Shown here: positions 22,877 through 35,169 of the stretch, piece by piece
How the letters are laid out: every line of letters starts with the position of its first letter
Position numbering within the stretch: the stretch's first letter is position 1
Source: Hydractinia symbiolongicarpus
Taxonomy: Eukaryota > Cnidaria > Hydrozoa > Anthoathecata > Hydractiniidae
Direction of reading: 5' to 3'
NCBI RefSeq assembly: GCF_029227915.1
Contig: NC_079876.1
Coordinates: 30,539,828 to 30,603,827, forward strand
DNA: 64,000 nucleotides
Notes under the pieces: generated by a model
Told to the model about the DNA's origin: nothing
Database searches by the model: none
Seen by the model: the letters and a program-made list of their open reading frames with translations, nothing else
Made by a program: the position numbers and the translations under genes

Positions 22877-25830
22877 TCAATGGCATATCATTTCATGTTC
22901 ATCTGTTTTCTTATACGATATAACATGAGTAGTATTGTACGAGTTATTTTTAGTTCTAATGATGACAATGAGAACAATGACAGCAATCAACACACCAATC
23001 ACTATAACTGTTGTGTGGTCTAAAAAGAAAAATAAACAAATGTACTGAAAAAAGAAATGATTTGTCCCTGTTGCAAATATGTTAGCGATGATAGTGTAGT
23101 GGTTAGTCAGCGTTACTGGTGATTATTAAGTTGTGGATTCTAATATTTCACAATATTTCACAACATCCAACGTGCAAATCTTATTTAAACATATTATGCT
23201 ATATATTGGTAATACATAATAAATCCAAATAAAATGACAGTAATAAATGGAAAAAATCGTTTCTTCTTTTAATCCATGGTACTAGTTATGGAAGAGAATC
23301 TGTTACTTGCATTCTACAATTTTTTATCGTTTGCAAAAAGAAGAAATAATGACATCATTTTCCGATTGGGAGTGGTTTTTGTCTCAACGGAATAAAGCGG
23401 AATTATATTAGAAATAGAACCAGAAATCTGTGCTTAGCGACAGAACACATTATTTATGATCGTTGTTGTAGTTAAAAGATCCTTACTCTCATTATTATCG
23501 TCGCCTTTGTCACCCGCATCACCATTTGTAGACTTTGTCCGGACAGGACAATACCAAGATGAGCTTTGATAGTCTATGCCTGTTATGTAGACCCGTATCA
23601 AAGCGGCGTAGTATGTATTTGGTTCCAGAGCTAAATTGTTTGTTGCTTAAAACATAAATTTAATCTATGTATGGTTATTTAAAATTTTATTAGAGTCATA
23701 TTAACAGTTCCTCTTTAAATTGTTTGCCACGTATAGCTTCAATAACTCGTTGTATATATTCTGGCTAGCACATTATCACCAGCCAAACATAATCCTGGAC
23801 ATCTCTGTTTTATGCATCCGTAGTAAAAAATAACAGCTACCATTTTTGACACACAAACCACGGCTATTTTTATTATAGAGCTTGCATGAGCCTAGCAGCA
23901 GGGTAAGTATGTTTCAACTACACACATGTAAAGAAAATTGTGGCAAACATGGTAATTTGGAAAATGGAAATTTCAAGTTGGTTAAGAAGTCATGTGTTTT
24001 TGTTTAAAAAAAAGCAGTTAGTGAGCAATGCAGGTTTAGGATGGACAAAATACATGATCCAAAAAATAAGAACCAATACGGTATTTGAAATCGCTTGAAT
24101 CTTTTGTATGACAACAATTTACTTCCGAGAGACCTTTTTTTCTGTTGTTGACGCTGTTTCCAATGATAAACAATTCATTCTCTTTCGGATTGATCAGTCT
24201 TCCCTCGAGCTTGTCTTTAATTTCTTCATTTGAGAAATCATTTGGTGACTTTGATGCCAAGTCCTTGTCTTGCAGTTTTCATGCTATGACGTCATAATGT
24301 TTAAATCGTGAATGCAAAAACTTAGACGCCGAACGACGTAGGTCAGCGTTAGAGCAAGGCCGAAATACCGACATACAATCTATTGACCACAACTCAAGAT
24401 TTTTTTTATTTTTGAGATATTGATATGCAGGTTCTACGAAAGAGAATTATTTCCTTTCCAACAGTGCCAAATGTGTAAACGTAGAGGCGACAGCAGGCCA
24501 GAAATTGTGTTCAACGACAAGAGATTCTCAGAAAACAACACATTCATGAGATTTTCTATCAATTGCCGCTATTTCTCCGTTCGCCTGTTTGGTGCTTCAA
24601 TTTCTATCAAAATCCACTAAAAAGCAAACCGATTCACAATATCACAGATACGTAATGCCATCTCGACTGTTAAGTCATATAATTCAGACTGGAGATTTGA
24701 CTACTCTAACGATACTGACATAAAGTATCTTAAACTTAATTTAACAAAGCAGAAGTAAAGCAAGCTAACAAAAATTGGAAACAGCAAAGAATAAATGGTT
24801 ATCATGATTACTCAAGATTTTAAGAACTTTCTAGAAGTTTTTAACTTCACATTTTTGTAATACATTTACTTGTTTGTGCCATTTTGATGATTAGAGAGTA
24901 GCAGCAGTTTCAAGTTGTTATTATATCATGATGCTTGATTGTAACATGTGGTTCATGTTACTTATGCGCTGTTTAATTTTTTCAACAAAATAATAGAGAA
25001 AAAAAAGGAGTAAAATGGGCATTAAGTTACTTACTTGATTTTCCCCACTTCGTCTTCAAATAACATGATGTTGATTCCAAATGACGTATTGCTGATTTTG
25101 TCTATTGGAGAAATGGGTACTGGTTTGTCGAGAGGGTTCGGAACTAAGTATAGATAAGGTAACATTGAACACATACACCCAATATAACCCAAACGAAACT
25201 TCTCTTTGTTTAGTTTTGTTTGGGTAAATAAAGATAAGTGATGTCGAAAAACATCCTGCAGTTAGAGTATCAATAACTTATTTTTATTTGAAGGGAATGT
25301 GTTGATTTCACTATCAAATTTGATGGTGAACAAATCACTTTCCAATTCTAAAATACTTTCGATGATTGTCTATTCCGCTACTTTTTTATGTAAGAATTTT
25401 TAAAATCTCATTTTAGGAATTCTCATGAAAATTTTAAAATACATATGCAAATCTATCCACTTGACGTGTATACAACTTTTCGTCAGAACAACGTCAGCAG
25501 ATCATTATCCCTATCAGTTAATTTCTTTTAAGTTCTTGCCAAGGCATAGCCTAAGCCATCCAAAATTTATTGCTGTAATCAACACAAAATATCAAATCTT
25601 GTACCAACAATTTTTCTTGGTGCATATAAGGCAAAACGTGCAAAGAATGATGCAGTAGAAATACTCAGGTACTAACCAATTGGACGAGTCCAAAGTATCT
25701 TTTGCGTCGTCGCAAAATACAAAGTGTTATACACGTGAACAAAAACAGTATAGTTTGGGAACGGTTGAAGCTCGGCAAACAAGCATGCTCTGGTATTGCA
25801 CACTTTCTTTCCTGACGAAGACCAAGTGAC
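22877..25830 (-). CDS. FN3-domain single-pass membrane receptor (5' incomplete)
   Basis: Coding exons on the minus strand: 25830-25677, 25143-25035, 24688-24652 (tentative), 24268-24134, 23645-23487 and 23019-22877. The first junction and all junctions from 24652 onward keep phase. The join 25035/24688 does not; a donor at 25049 would restore it. Exon 1 seen here encodes the end of one fibronectin-III domain ('VTWSSSGKK', 'LQPFPNYTVFVHVYN'). The next exons make a second FN3 domain of the receptor-phosphatase style ('NTSFGINIMLFEDE', 'ELYDLTVEMAL', 'ELFIIGN', 'LALEPNTYYAALIRVYI'). After a Gly/Asp-rich linker the last exon has a 17-residue transmembrane helix (VIVIGVLIAVIVLIVII) and a 26-residue tail ending 'EHEMICH'. 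No phosphatase or kinase domain follows. The start and signal peptide were not found. It is likely a cell-surface adhesion or recognition protein. Confidence 0.7.
23080..23150 (+). repeat. tRNA-like SINE head fragment (intronic)
   Basis: TAGTGTAGTGG (23092-23102) matches a tRNA A box, and TGGATTCTAAT near 23135 resembles a degraded B box. The fragment lies in the last intron of the FN3 gene. The support is weak. Confidence 0.25.
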
Positions 25831-26170
25831 CTACAATAAAAATATACAACGAGTGAAAAGTAATACAATTAATACAAAAAAGTATATATAACTGATGATC
25901 AGAGATCGTTAGTTTAAAATTATTTTAATTATTGAACCCACTTGTTTGAACGTTTAGGTTAAAAAGGATGGAATTTCTATTTACTTTAAAATCATGGAGA
26001 GCCATGTGGGTAGAAATAATCATGGCAGAGCAAGGTAGAAATTGTTGTAACTGCTGCAGTAGCAATTGCTATAACTTTAAAGAAACACAAAGTGCTATTT
26101 ACACCATCATTTTCTTGTGACAGGTTTAAAAATTTCCTATAAAGGGAACGTGTATTTTAGCATTTAGGTC
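25831..26170. other. Upstream side of the FN3 gene, no exon recognised
   Basis: The FN3 exon at 25830 needs a further upstream exon ending in phase 0, but I could not find a convincing one here or before the satellite array. Confidence 0.4.
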
Positions 26171-26605
26171 TTAAAAACAGTATAAAAATTATGTTTTTGA
26201 TTGGGTGTCCCTACTGTCCAGTGGAGAATCCAAAGTATCGTTTGTAGAGAAAGGATGTTGTGTGGGTAAAAGTATGACCTAAGAAACAAGAACTTCATCA
26301 GACTCACAGGCTTTGTTTCTTATACCACTTTCTGCTCGAGTTTGTTTGATGGCCATGCTTAACAGATTTCGTTAGTGATTGATAACAAACCACTTGCTAT
26401 TATTAGTGAGGTGAAAAAGGAAACGGAAAAAATGAGCTGTCTTATTGCTAAAGACGACTAAGTCACGTGATGTTATGGGTAAATATAATTGGTAGGTGAA
26501 AGGCGCCTGTAATGCTTAGATTTTAATTAGTTGAGAGCACCACTGACGTAATGTACAATTGGTGAGTAGCGAATGTAAAACAAGACAGAGGGGCCGTGCT
26601 AAAGA
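26171..26605 (+). repeat. Dispersed element, copy 1 (inverted partner at 53838-54390)
   Basis: Reads from 'TTTTGATTGGGTGTCCCTAC' to 'GTAAAACAAGACAGAGGGGC'. The reverse complement of 53838-54390 matches along its length, including 'GAGAAAGGATGTTGTGTGGG', 'CACGTGAT' and 'AATGTACA' blocks. The copies differ by many substitutions and indels, so the insertions are old. No coding potential is seen; it is probably a non-autonomous transposon. Confidence 0.65.
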
Positions 26606-27654
26606 CGTGGAACATGCGCGCCTAGGGTTAATATGGATGAATAGAAAACTAGGCTCACGAACGAGCTAGCGTGTATGCAGAGTGATATCAGTCGGTAAAA
26701 TGTGCACAAGGGTAGAGTCTTGAATATAAAGGGGCAAAGGAAATGGTGAAGCTACTCATATACCCTTCCCTCCCGTGTATACGGACTCTTGAAAAGCGGG
26801 TACACTGCAGAGCTGACTGTATTTGCTGGATTAAAAATTTTGGCAAACGCACATCGGGTTGGTGAGCTATGCAGCGAGTAAGGTCTGTTCGCCAAATGCG
26901 CAAGAAAGAGCGGAGAAAACCAAAATTATAATAGCCAAAGGAGCAATTCTAAAACCGAAAATACGAATGAAAACACCAAGAGTTGATAACGAAAATGGAT
27001 GAAATAACAAAAGTCGTATAGACAGTCTTGTTATATAATACAAGGTATAGTATGTATTTCGCATAACATGTTAATTCGTTACAAAAGAATAATATCCATT
27101 TTATTTGATCTGGACTACGTGGTAGTGGTGATTGGTTGTGTGTCTGTATAATAAGTATACGGCAGTATCGCAGTAGGCTACTGCGGTAAAACATCCCCAG
27201 TGATTGCGGTTAGCTAGGATACGTTCTTATATCGTTTTAGTATGAAAATTGCAGTATCGCCGCTCCCTAGGAGTTTAAAACTGTTTTATTGTATTGCAGT
27301 GGATTACGTCGGTAAAATTTCAACAATGGTTCCGGTAAGCTTTGCTCCGTTATCGTTTTAGCACAAAAAATCGCAATATAGCTATTTTCCAGGTGTTTCA
27401 CAATGGGTGTTTCGTATTGTTGTCTAACCCAGCGTCATAATAACTGGTCTAGCAAAACAAGCGTCAATTTCCAACAGTAGGTGATTGAATTTACAATATT
27501 TCTCTATTATTGTTACGTCATTGTTTATTTCCCCATTTTTGTTACGCCATTGTTTATTTTTACCAACATGATAGTAGTTTCTTTGCATCACAATTTCTAA
27601 ATCGACTGATAAAGAAGATGTATGTGCCATTGTCGAGGGATACATATCTACGAG
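26606..27654. other. Non-coding stretch before the satellite array
   Basis: I see nothing supportable here. '(G)TTACG(T/C)CATTGTTTATTT' is repeated twice near 27510-27560. Confidence 0.45.
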
Positions 27655-30600
27655 GCAAGCAAAGGTATCAGTCCGTTTGACTTACAACGGTTGCCTCACG
27701 TATTTGTACTTATTTGTACTCATGTATTTAGCGATATATTTCTGGTATTACTAGATTGCATTCCTTTTAACAGTTAAACAAATGCTGCGGGACCTAATTG
27801 AACTGATATTAGACTTTGACCTTATCAATGTGAAGAATGAGACAAATGGACTCCAAAACATTCTTCTTACTTTGGCATGAATGCTGGAACTCCATTATTT
27901 TACTGGACCCATTGTTAGCTCTTTTTTTATGTATTTAGATGAATAAGTCATTATATACAGTGGCACCAATCCAATCCGTTAGCACGCGCTGAAGTAATAG
28001 TGACAGTAAACTACATTTTATTGACTTTCTCACGGCATCAGTCCGTTTGAGTTACAACAGTTGCGTCACATATTCGTAGCAACATATATTTAGCTATATT
28101 TTTCTGATAATAAAAGGTTGTGTCGCTTTAAACAGTGAAACGATTGACTGTGGGATCTAATTGAACTGATTTTGGACTTTAACCCTGTAAGTATGATAAA
28201 TAAGACAATTGGACTACAAAAATTAACATTCCTTTCACTTTGGTATGACTGCTGGAACTCCGCAGTTACACTGGACGATCGGTTAGCTCTTTTTCAAATA
28301 TTCGGCTCGATAAGTCACTTTTTACAGTGGGACCAATCCAAGCCGTTATCGCGCGCTGAAGAAAGAGAAACAGTTTCAAAAACTACATTTCAATGATTTT
28401 CTAACGGCATCAGTCCGTTTCAGCCAAAACGGTTGCGTCACATGTTGGTACCAACATGGATTTAGTGATATTTTTCCAATATTGTTAGGTTGCTTTGACG
28501 TTGAATGTGAAACGATTTTGATTTTGGACTTTGACTTTATAAATGTGGTAAATGAGACAATTGTATTCCAAGAATTAACATGCTCCTTACTTTGGTATGA
28601 ATGATGTACGCGGCAGTTACACTGGACGCTTTATTAGCTCTTTATTAAAATACTTAGACCAATAAGTTATTATGTACAGTGGGACCAATCCAAGCCGTTG
28701 GCGTGCGCTGCAAAAATATAAACAGTTTTAAAAACTACAATTCATTAAATTTCTAACGTTATAAGTCCGCTTCAGTTACAACGGTTGCGTGACATATTGG
28801 TACCATCTTGTATTTAGCAATGTCTTTAAGATATTACTAGGTTGCATTGATTTTAAAGGCGAAACGATTGGCCGTGGGACTTGATTAAACTGACTGACGA
28901 CTTTGACCTCATAAACCAGAAAAATGAGACAAATGGACTTCAAGAAATAACATTCTTCTTACTTTGGCATAAATTCTGGAACTCTGGATTAACACTGCAC
29001 GCTCCGTTAGTTCTTTATTTAAATCTTTAGATCAATAAGTCATTAACAAATCCAAACCGTTAGCTTGTGCTGAAGAAATAAAAACAGTTTCGAAAGCTAT
29101 ATTTCATTGATTTTCTAACGGCATCAGTCCGTTTGAGTTACAACGGTTGCATCACATGTTGGTACCATTATGTATTTAGCAGTATTTTTCCGATATTACT
29201 ACGTTGCTTTGATTTTAAAGGTGAAACCATTGACGGTGGGAATAGATTGAACTGACTTAGGACTTTGACCTCATAAACTTGAAAAATGACACAAATGGAC
29301 TCCAAGAATTACCATTCTTCTCACTTTGGTATGATGCTGAAACTCCTCAGCTACACTGGACGATTGGCTAGCTTTTGATTTAAGTACTTAGATTAATAAG
29401 TCATTATGTACAGCGGTACCAATCCAAGCCGTTAGCGCGTGCTGAAGAAATAGAAACAGTTTCAAAAACTACATTTCATTGATTTTCTAACAGTATTAGT
29501 CCGCTGGTGTTACAACGGTTGAATCACATGTTGGTACCATCATGTATTATGCGATATATTTCCGATATTACTAGCTTGATTTGATTTTAAAAGTGAAACA
29601 ATTGACCGTGGAATTTGATTGAACTGACTTAGCACTTTGACCTCATCAACGTGAAAAATAAGACAAATGGACTTCAAGAATTAACATTCTCCTTACTTTG
29701 GTATGAATGCTGGAATTCTGCTGTTACACTGGACTGGTTAGCTTGTGCTGAAGAAATAGAAACAATTTCGAAAGCTACATTTCATTGAAATTCTAACGGC
29801 ATCAGTCCGTTAGAGTTACAACGGTTGCATCACACGTTTGTACCATCATGTATTTAGCGATAGTTTTCCAATATTACTAGGTTGCTTTGATTTTAGAGGT
29901 GAAACGATTGACGGAGGGACTTGAATGAACTGATTTTGGACTTTGACCTTATAAATATGATAAATGAGACAATTGGACTCCAAGAATTAACATTCTTCTC
30001 ACTTTGGCATAAATGCTGGATCTCTGCATTTACACTGCACGCTCCGTTAGCTCTTTATTTAAATCTTTAGATCAAGAAGTCATTATATACATTGGAACAA
30101 ATCCAAGCCGTTATAGTGCGCTAAAGAGATATATACAGTTTCAAAACTACATTTCATTGAGTTTCTAACGCTATCAGTGCCTTTGACTTACAACAGTTGC
30201 GTCACAAATTGGTACCATCGTGAATTTCGCCATATTTTATCAATAGTACTAGGTTGCATTAATTTTAAAGATGAAACGATGGACCGTGAGACCTATTTAA
30301 ACTTATTTTGGACTTTGATCTTATAGATGTGATAAATGACACAATTGGACTCTAAGAATTAACATTCTCCTTTTTTTGGTATGAATGCTGGAACTCCGCA
30401 GTTACACTGCACGCTCTATTAGCTCTTTATTTAAGTATTAGGTTGTATTGCTTTTAAAAGTGAAATGATTCACAGTGGGACCTAATTGAACTGGTTTTGG
30501 ACTTTAACATTAACCTTGTGATAAATGAGATAATGGGACTCCAAGAATTAACATTCTTCTCACTTTGGTATAATGCTGGAACTCCGCAGTTACACTGGAC

Positions 30601-33528
30601 GATTGGTTAGCTTTTTACTTAAATACTTGGACCAATAAATCATTATATAAAGTGGGACCAATCGAAGCCGTTAGCGTGCGCTGCAGAAATAGATACAGTT
30701 TCAAATCTACAGCTCATTAAGTTTCTAACGGTACAAGTCCGTTTGAGTTACAACGGTGGCGTGACATATTGGTACCATCATGTATTCAGCGATATTTTTC
30801 CTATATTACTAGGTTACCTTGATTTTAAAGGTGAAACGATTGACTGTGGGATTTTATTGAACTGATTGGGGACTTTGACCTTATAAATGTGGTAAAAGAG
30901 ACAAATGGACTTCAAGAATTATCATTGTTCTTACTTTGGCATAAATGCTGGAACTCTGCTTATACACAGCAGGCTCCGTTAGCTCTCTATTTAAATATTT
31001 AGGTCAAGAACTCATTATATACAGTGGAGCAAATCCAAGCGGTTAGCTCGTGCTGAAGAAATAGAAACAGTTTCGAAAGCTAAAATTCATTGATTTTCTA
31101 ACGGCATTAGTCCGTTTGAGTTACAACGGTTGCGTGACATATTGGTACCATCATGTATTTAGCGAAATTTTTCCGATATTACTAGGTTTCATTCATTTTA
31201 AATGTGAAACGATTGAGTGTAAGACCTAATTAAACTGAGCTAACACTTTGACCTCATAAACGTGAAAAGTGAGACAAATGGACTCCAAGAATTAACATTC
31301 TTATCATTTTGGTATAACTTCTGGAACTCTGCAGTTACACTGGACGAACCGTTAGATCTTTATTTAAATATTCATATCGGTAAGACACTTTTTACAGTGG
31401 AACAAATCCAAGCCGTTAGCTCGTGCTGAAGAAATAAAAACAGTTTCGAAAGCTACAATTCATTGATTTTCTAACGGCATCAGTCGGTTTGAGGTACAAC
31501 GGTTGCATCACATGTTGGTACCATCATGTATATAGCGATATTTTTCCGATATTACTAGGTTGCTTTGACTTTAAATGTGAAATGATTGACCCTGGGACTT
31601 GATTGAACAGATTGAGGACATTGACCTTATAAATGTGATAAATGAGACAATTGGACTTCAAGAATTAAGATTGTTCTTACTTTGCCATAAATGCTGGATC
31701 TCTGCATTTACACTGCACGCTCCGTTAGCTCTTTATTTAAATATTTAGATCAAGAAGTCATTATATACAGTGGAACAAATCCAAGCCGTTAGGGCGCGCT
31801 GAAGAAAGAGAAACAGTTTCAAAAACTGCATTTCAATGATTTTCCAACAGTATCAGTCTGTTTCAGTTGCAACAGTTGCATCATATGTTGGTACCTTCAT
31901 GTATTTAGCAATATTTTTCGGATATTACTACGTTGCTTTGATTTTAAAGTTGAAACGATTGACCGTGGGCCTTGATTGAACTGACTTAGGACTTTGATAT
32001 CATAAACGTGAAAAATGAGACAAATGAACTCCAAGAATTAACATTCTCCTTAATTTGGTATGATTGCTGGAACTCCGCAGTTACACTGGACGCTCTATTA
32101 GCTCTCTATTTAAGTATTAGGTTGTATTGCTTTTAAAAGTGAAATGAGTGACCGTGGGACCTAATTGAACTGGTTTTGGTCTGTAACATTACCCTTTTGA
32201 AAGATGAGGCAAATGGATTCTAAGAATTAACATTCTTCTAAGCTTTGGCATGCATGCAGAAACTCCATATTTACACTGGCTCTGTTAAATCTTTATTTAA
32301 ATATTAAGATCAATAAGTCATTACGTACTGTGGGACCAATCAAAGCCGTTAGCGTGCGCTGCAGAAATAGATACAGTTTCAAATCTACAGTTCATTAAGT
32401 TTCTAGCGGTATAAATCCGTTTGAGTTACAACGGTTGCGTGACATATTGGTACCATCAGGTATTAAGCGCTATCTTGCCGATGTTACTAGGTTGCTTTTT
32501 GACCTTATAAATGTGATAAAAGAGACAATTGGACTTCAAAAATTAAGATTGTTCTTATTTTGCCATAAATGCTGGAACTCTGCTTGTACACAGCACGTTC
32601 CGTTAGCTCTTTATTTAAATATTTAGATCAAGAAGTCATTATATACAGTGGAACAAATCCAAGCCGTTAGCTCGTGCTAAGGAAATAGAAACAGTTTCGA
32701 AAGCTACAATTCATTGATTTTGTAACGGCATTAGTCCGTTTGAGTTACAACGGTTGCATCACGTGTTGATACCATCATATGTTTAGCGATATTTTTCCGA
32801 TATTACTAGGTTGATTTGACTTTAAATGTGAAACGTTTGACCGTGGGACTTGATTGAACTGATTTTGGACTTTGACAATATAAATGTGATAAATGAGACA
32901 ATTGGAATCCAAGAATTAACATTCTTCTCACTTTGGTATGATGCTGGAACTTTGCAGTTACACATGACGATTGGTTAGGTTTTCATTCAAATACTTGGAC
33001 CAATAAGTCCTTATATAAATGGCACCAATCGAAGCTGTTAGGGCGCGCTCAAGAAAGAAAAGCAGTTTCAAAAACTACATTTCAATGATTTTCTAACAAT
33101 ATTAGACCGTTTGAGTTACAATGGTTGCATCACATGGTGGGACCATCATGTATTTAGCAATATTTTTCCGATATTACTAGGTTGCTTTGATTTTAAAGGT
33201 GAAACGAAAGACCGTGGGACTGGATTGAACTGACTTCGGACTTTGACCTCATAAACGTGAAAAATGAGACAAATGAACTCCAAGAATTAACATTCTCCTT
33301 AATTTGGTATGATTGCTGGAACTCCGCAGTTACACTGGACGCTCTATTAGCTCTTTATTTAAGCATTAGGTTGATTTGCTTTTAAAAGTGAAATGATTGA
33401 CCGTGGGACCTAATTGAACTGGTTTTAGACTTTAACATTTACCTTTTAAAAAATGAGGCAAATGGACTCTATGAATTAACATTCTTCTAAGCTTTGGCAT
33501 GCATGCAAAAACTCCATATTTACACTGG
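27655..33528 (+). repeat. ~370-bp tandem satellite array, left block (about 15 units)
   Basis: A unit marker, 'TAACGG(C/T)ATCAGTCCGTTT' or a close variant, recurs about every 370 bp (near 27669, 28039, 28411, 28763, 29125, 29497, then with deletions to about 33100). Each unit also has 'TTAGCGATATTTTTCCGAT', 'GAAACGATTGACCGTGGGA', 'CAAGAATTAACATTCTTCT' and 'ATCCAAGCCGTTAGC'. AACGG...CCGTT in the marker can fold. Truncated units joined at 'TATTAGGTTGTATTGC' occur near 30436, 32115 and 33364, which shows higher-order structure. Interior frames are broken in most units, so no protein is inferred. The block is interrupted at 33528 by a LINE. Confidence 0.9.
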
Positions 33529-33621
33529 AAATCATTGAAATTCGTACGGGAGAGCGGTCACGTTTTGATGTGTTGAAAAAATCATTCTAAACACACTTTT
33601 GTTTAATTTTTGTTTTAAAAT

Positions 33622-34437
33622 ATGGCTGAAGATTATACAGTAGAAGAATTGAATGTTATACAAGCTATAAAAGAAATACATGGGAAAAAGAAAAGAGCAA
33701 GCAAGTATGTTATAAATACAACAATAACAGAGTTTGATGTAGAAGTTGTAAACAAAGTTTTAGATGATTTATGTGACAAAAATGTTATTAAATTAACTGA
33801 AAGATCTGGATTACCGAGTTACCGTTTTATCGTCGATGTAGAAAATGTTTTACACGAAGAAGAATTACAAGAACCAGAAGAAAACTTGGATAGGGAAGAA
33901 ATTTACGATAATGGTATTTTAGATCACGAGGTAAATGAGTCCAGAAATTTTGATTTGTTAAGTAATTTTGTTAGAGTTACGAACGACTTAAAGGAGTATA
34001 TTGGATACGAGGTAAATAAATTGAGAGCAAAGGAATCGAGTTTTCTCGTTGATCGTTTGAAAGAGGAAAATATTTTTCTGAAAGACGAACTCAACGATCT
34101 ACGATGTCTTGTTAGAGATATATTTAACAATATTAATAAAAAGCAGTCAAGTGAACCAAAACCGTCAAACACCTCTGATGAATGGAAAAGTATTAGAAAA
34201 GGTCCTTCGGGGGTTTTGCATACAAGAAGCGAAATTAATGTAGATAATCGTTTTAAAAGTCTTTACAACGAAGACCCGAATCCTCAAGTCAACGATTATG
34301 ACAAAGAAAATTGTAGAATTTATAACACTAACAAAAATGAATTTCAAAACAAAAATAATCGACGTCCGAATCCTGTCATCAATCCTTACCCGGAGCGGGA
34401 AGATTTATTTGGTAACCAAAATCGGAACGATAATTAG
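33622..34437 (+). CDS. LINE ORF1-like protein, coiled-coil
   Basis: A 271-residue frame from a clear ATG (MAEDYTVEELNVIQAIKEIH). The first ~75 residues look like a small winged-helix-like fold ('YVINTTITEFDVEVVNKVLD ... GLPSYRF'). An acidic stretch and a helical region around residues 115-180 ('VDRLKEENIFLKDELNDL') suggest a coiled coil, and the tail is Asn-rich. It ends at a TAG, after which the same frame continues directly into the esterase-like region, so the stop may be secondary or a natural ORF boundary. By analogy with CR1/L2 ORF1 it would bind element RNA; this is not shown by the sequence. No CCHC knuckles are visible. Confidence 0.6.
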   Translation: MAEDYTVEELNVIQAIKEIHGKKKRASKYVINTTITEFDVEVVNKVLDDLCDKNVIKLTERSGLPSYRFIVDVENVLHEEELQEPEENLDREEIYDNGILDHEVNESRNFDLLSNFVRVTNDLKEYIGYEVNKLRAKESSFLVDRLKEENIFLKDELNDLRCLVRDIFNNINKKQSSEPKPSNTSDEWKSIRKGPSGVLHTRSEINVDNRFKSLYNEDPNPQVNDYDKENCRIYNTNKNEFQNKNNRRPNPVINPYPEREDLFGNQNRNDN

Positions 34438-35003
34438 AAAAAATTTAAAGATAAAAAGAGTAAAGTCGTCAGAATAATATCCGATAGTAGTCCAAAGGGG
34501 ATAAGATTGAAAGAATTCAACCGTGTACTCAATAATGGCTATGCGCGAATGAAATGTTTTCCGGGTTCCAGCATACAACATTTAAACTATTATTCAACCC
34601 CAACACTAGAAGAGGAACAACCAGACATTGTTATCATTCATGGCGGTATCAATAATTTGCTGTCGAAAATCTAAGTGCAGCATCTAATGTCGAAATAGTG
34701 AACGGATTAATTAAAATTGCAGAAAAATGTACAAACTCTGGTGTGGAAAAGGTTTTTATATCCAGCTTGATAACGTGTTCACGAGTTGACGAAAGTCGAA
34801 TCGATGAAATTAACCGATTGTTAAAGGAAAGATGCGAGGCTTTAGATGTTACTTTTATTGATAATGACAACATAAAAAGCTCTTCCTTATGGAAAGATGG
34901 AATCCACCTTACAGACGATGGTAAGACTATGTTAGCGAAAAATTATTTATATTATCTTAATCATTTTTTATACCACAACATGCACTTCCAGTCTTGGGTA
35001 TAG
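34438..35003 (+). pseudogene. SGNH/GDSL-esterase-like domain of the LINE
   Basis: This region continues the ORF1 frame after a TAG. 'VVRIISDSSPKGIRL' resembles block I with Ser in a degraded GDS, 'IVIIHGGINNLL' resembles block III (GxND, here GxNN) and 'SLWKDGIHLTDDGK' contains the block V Asp-x-x-His. A stop and frame change near 34673 split it. Such esterase domains are known in ORF1 proteins of CR1-type LINEs. Confidence 0.6.
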
Positions 35004-35169
35004 GTCCTTGAACTCAGACACCACAAGAGGCACAAGTTTTTTCCAATTCAAGTGAAACACAAATTAGCCCTTTGTTATTACAAAATGAAATTGATGATCT
35101 TAACCAAACACATAATTCAAATTCCGAACCTGATAGCCCGCTCGATAGTATCTGTAAACTTAGAGTTGC

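Noticed and set aside
22790-23023. Plus-strand 77-codon frame
   Set aside because: It is the antisense of the transmembrane exon of the FN3 gene and starts at a non-ATG codon or without context.
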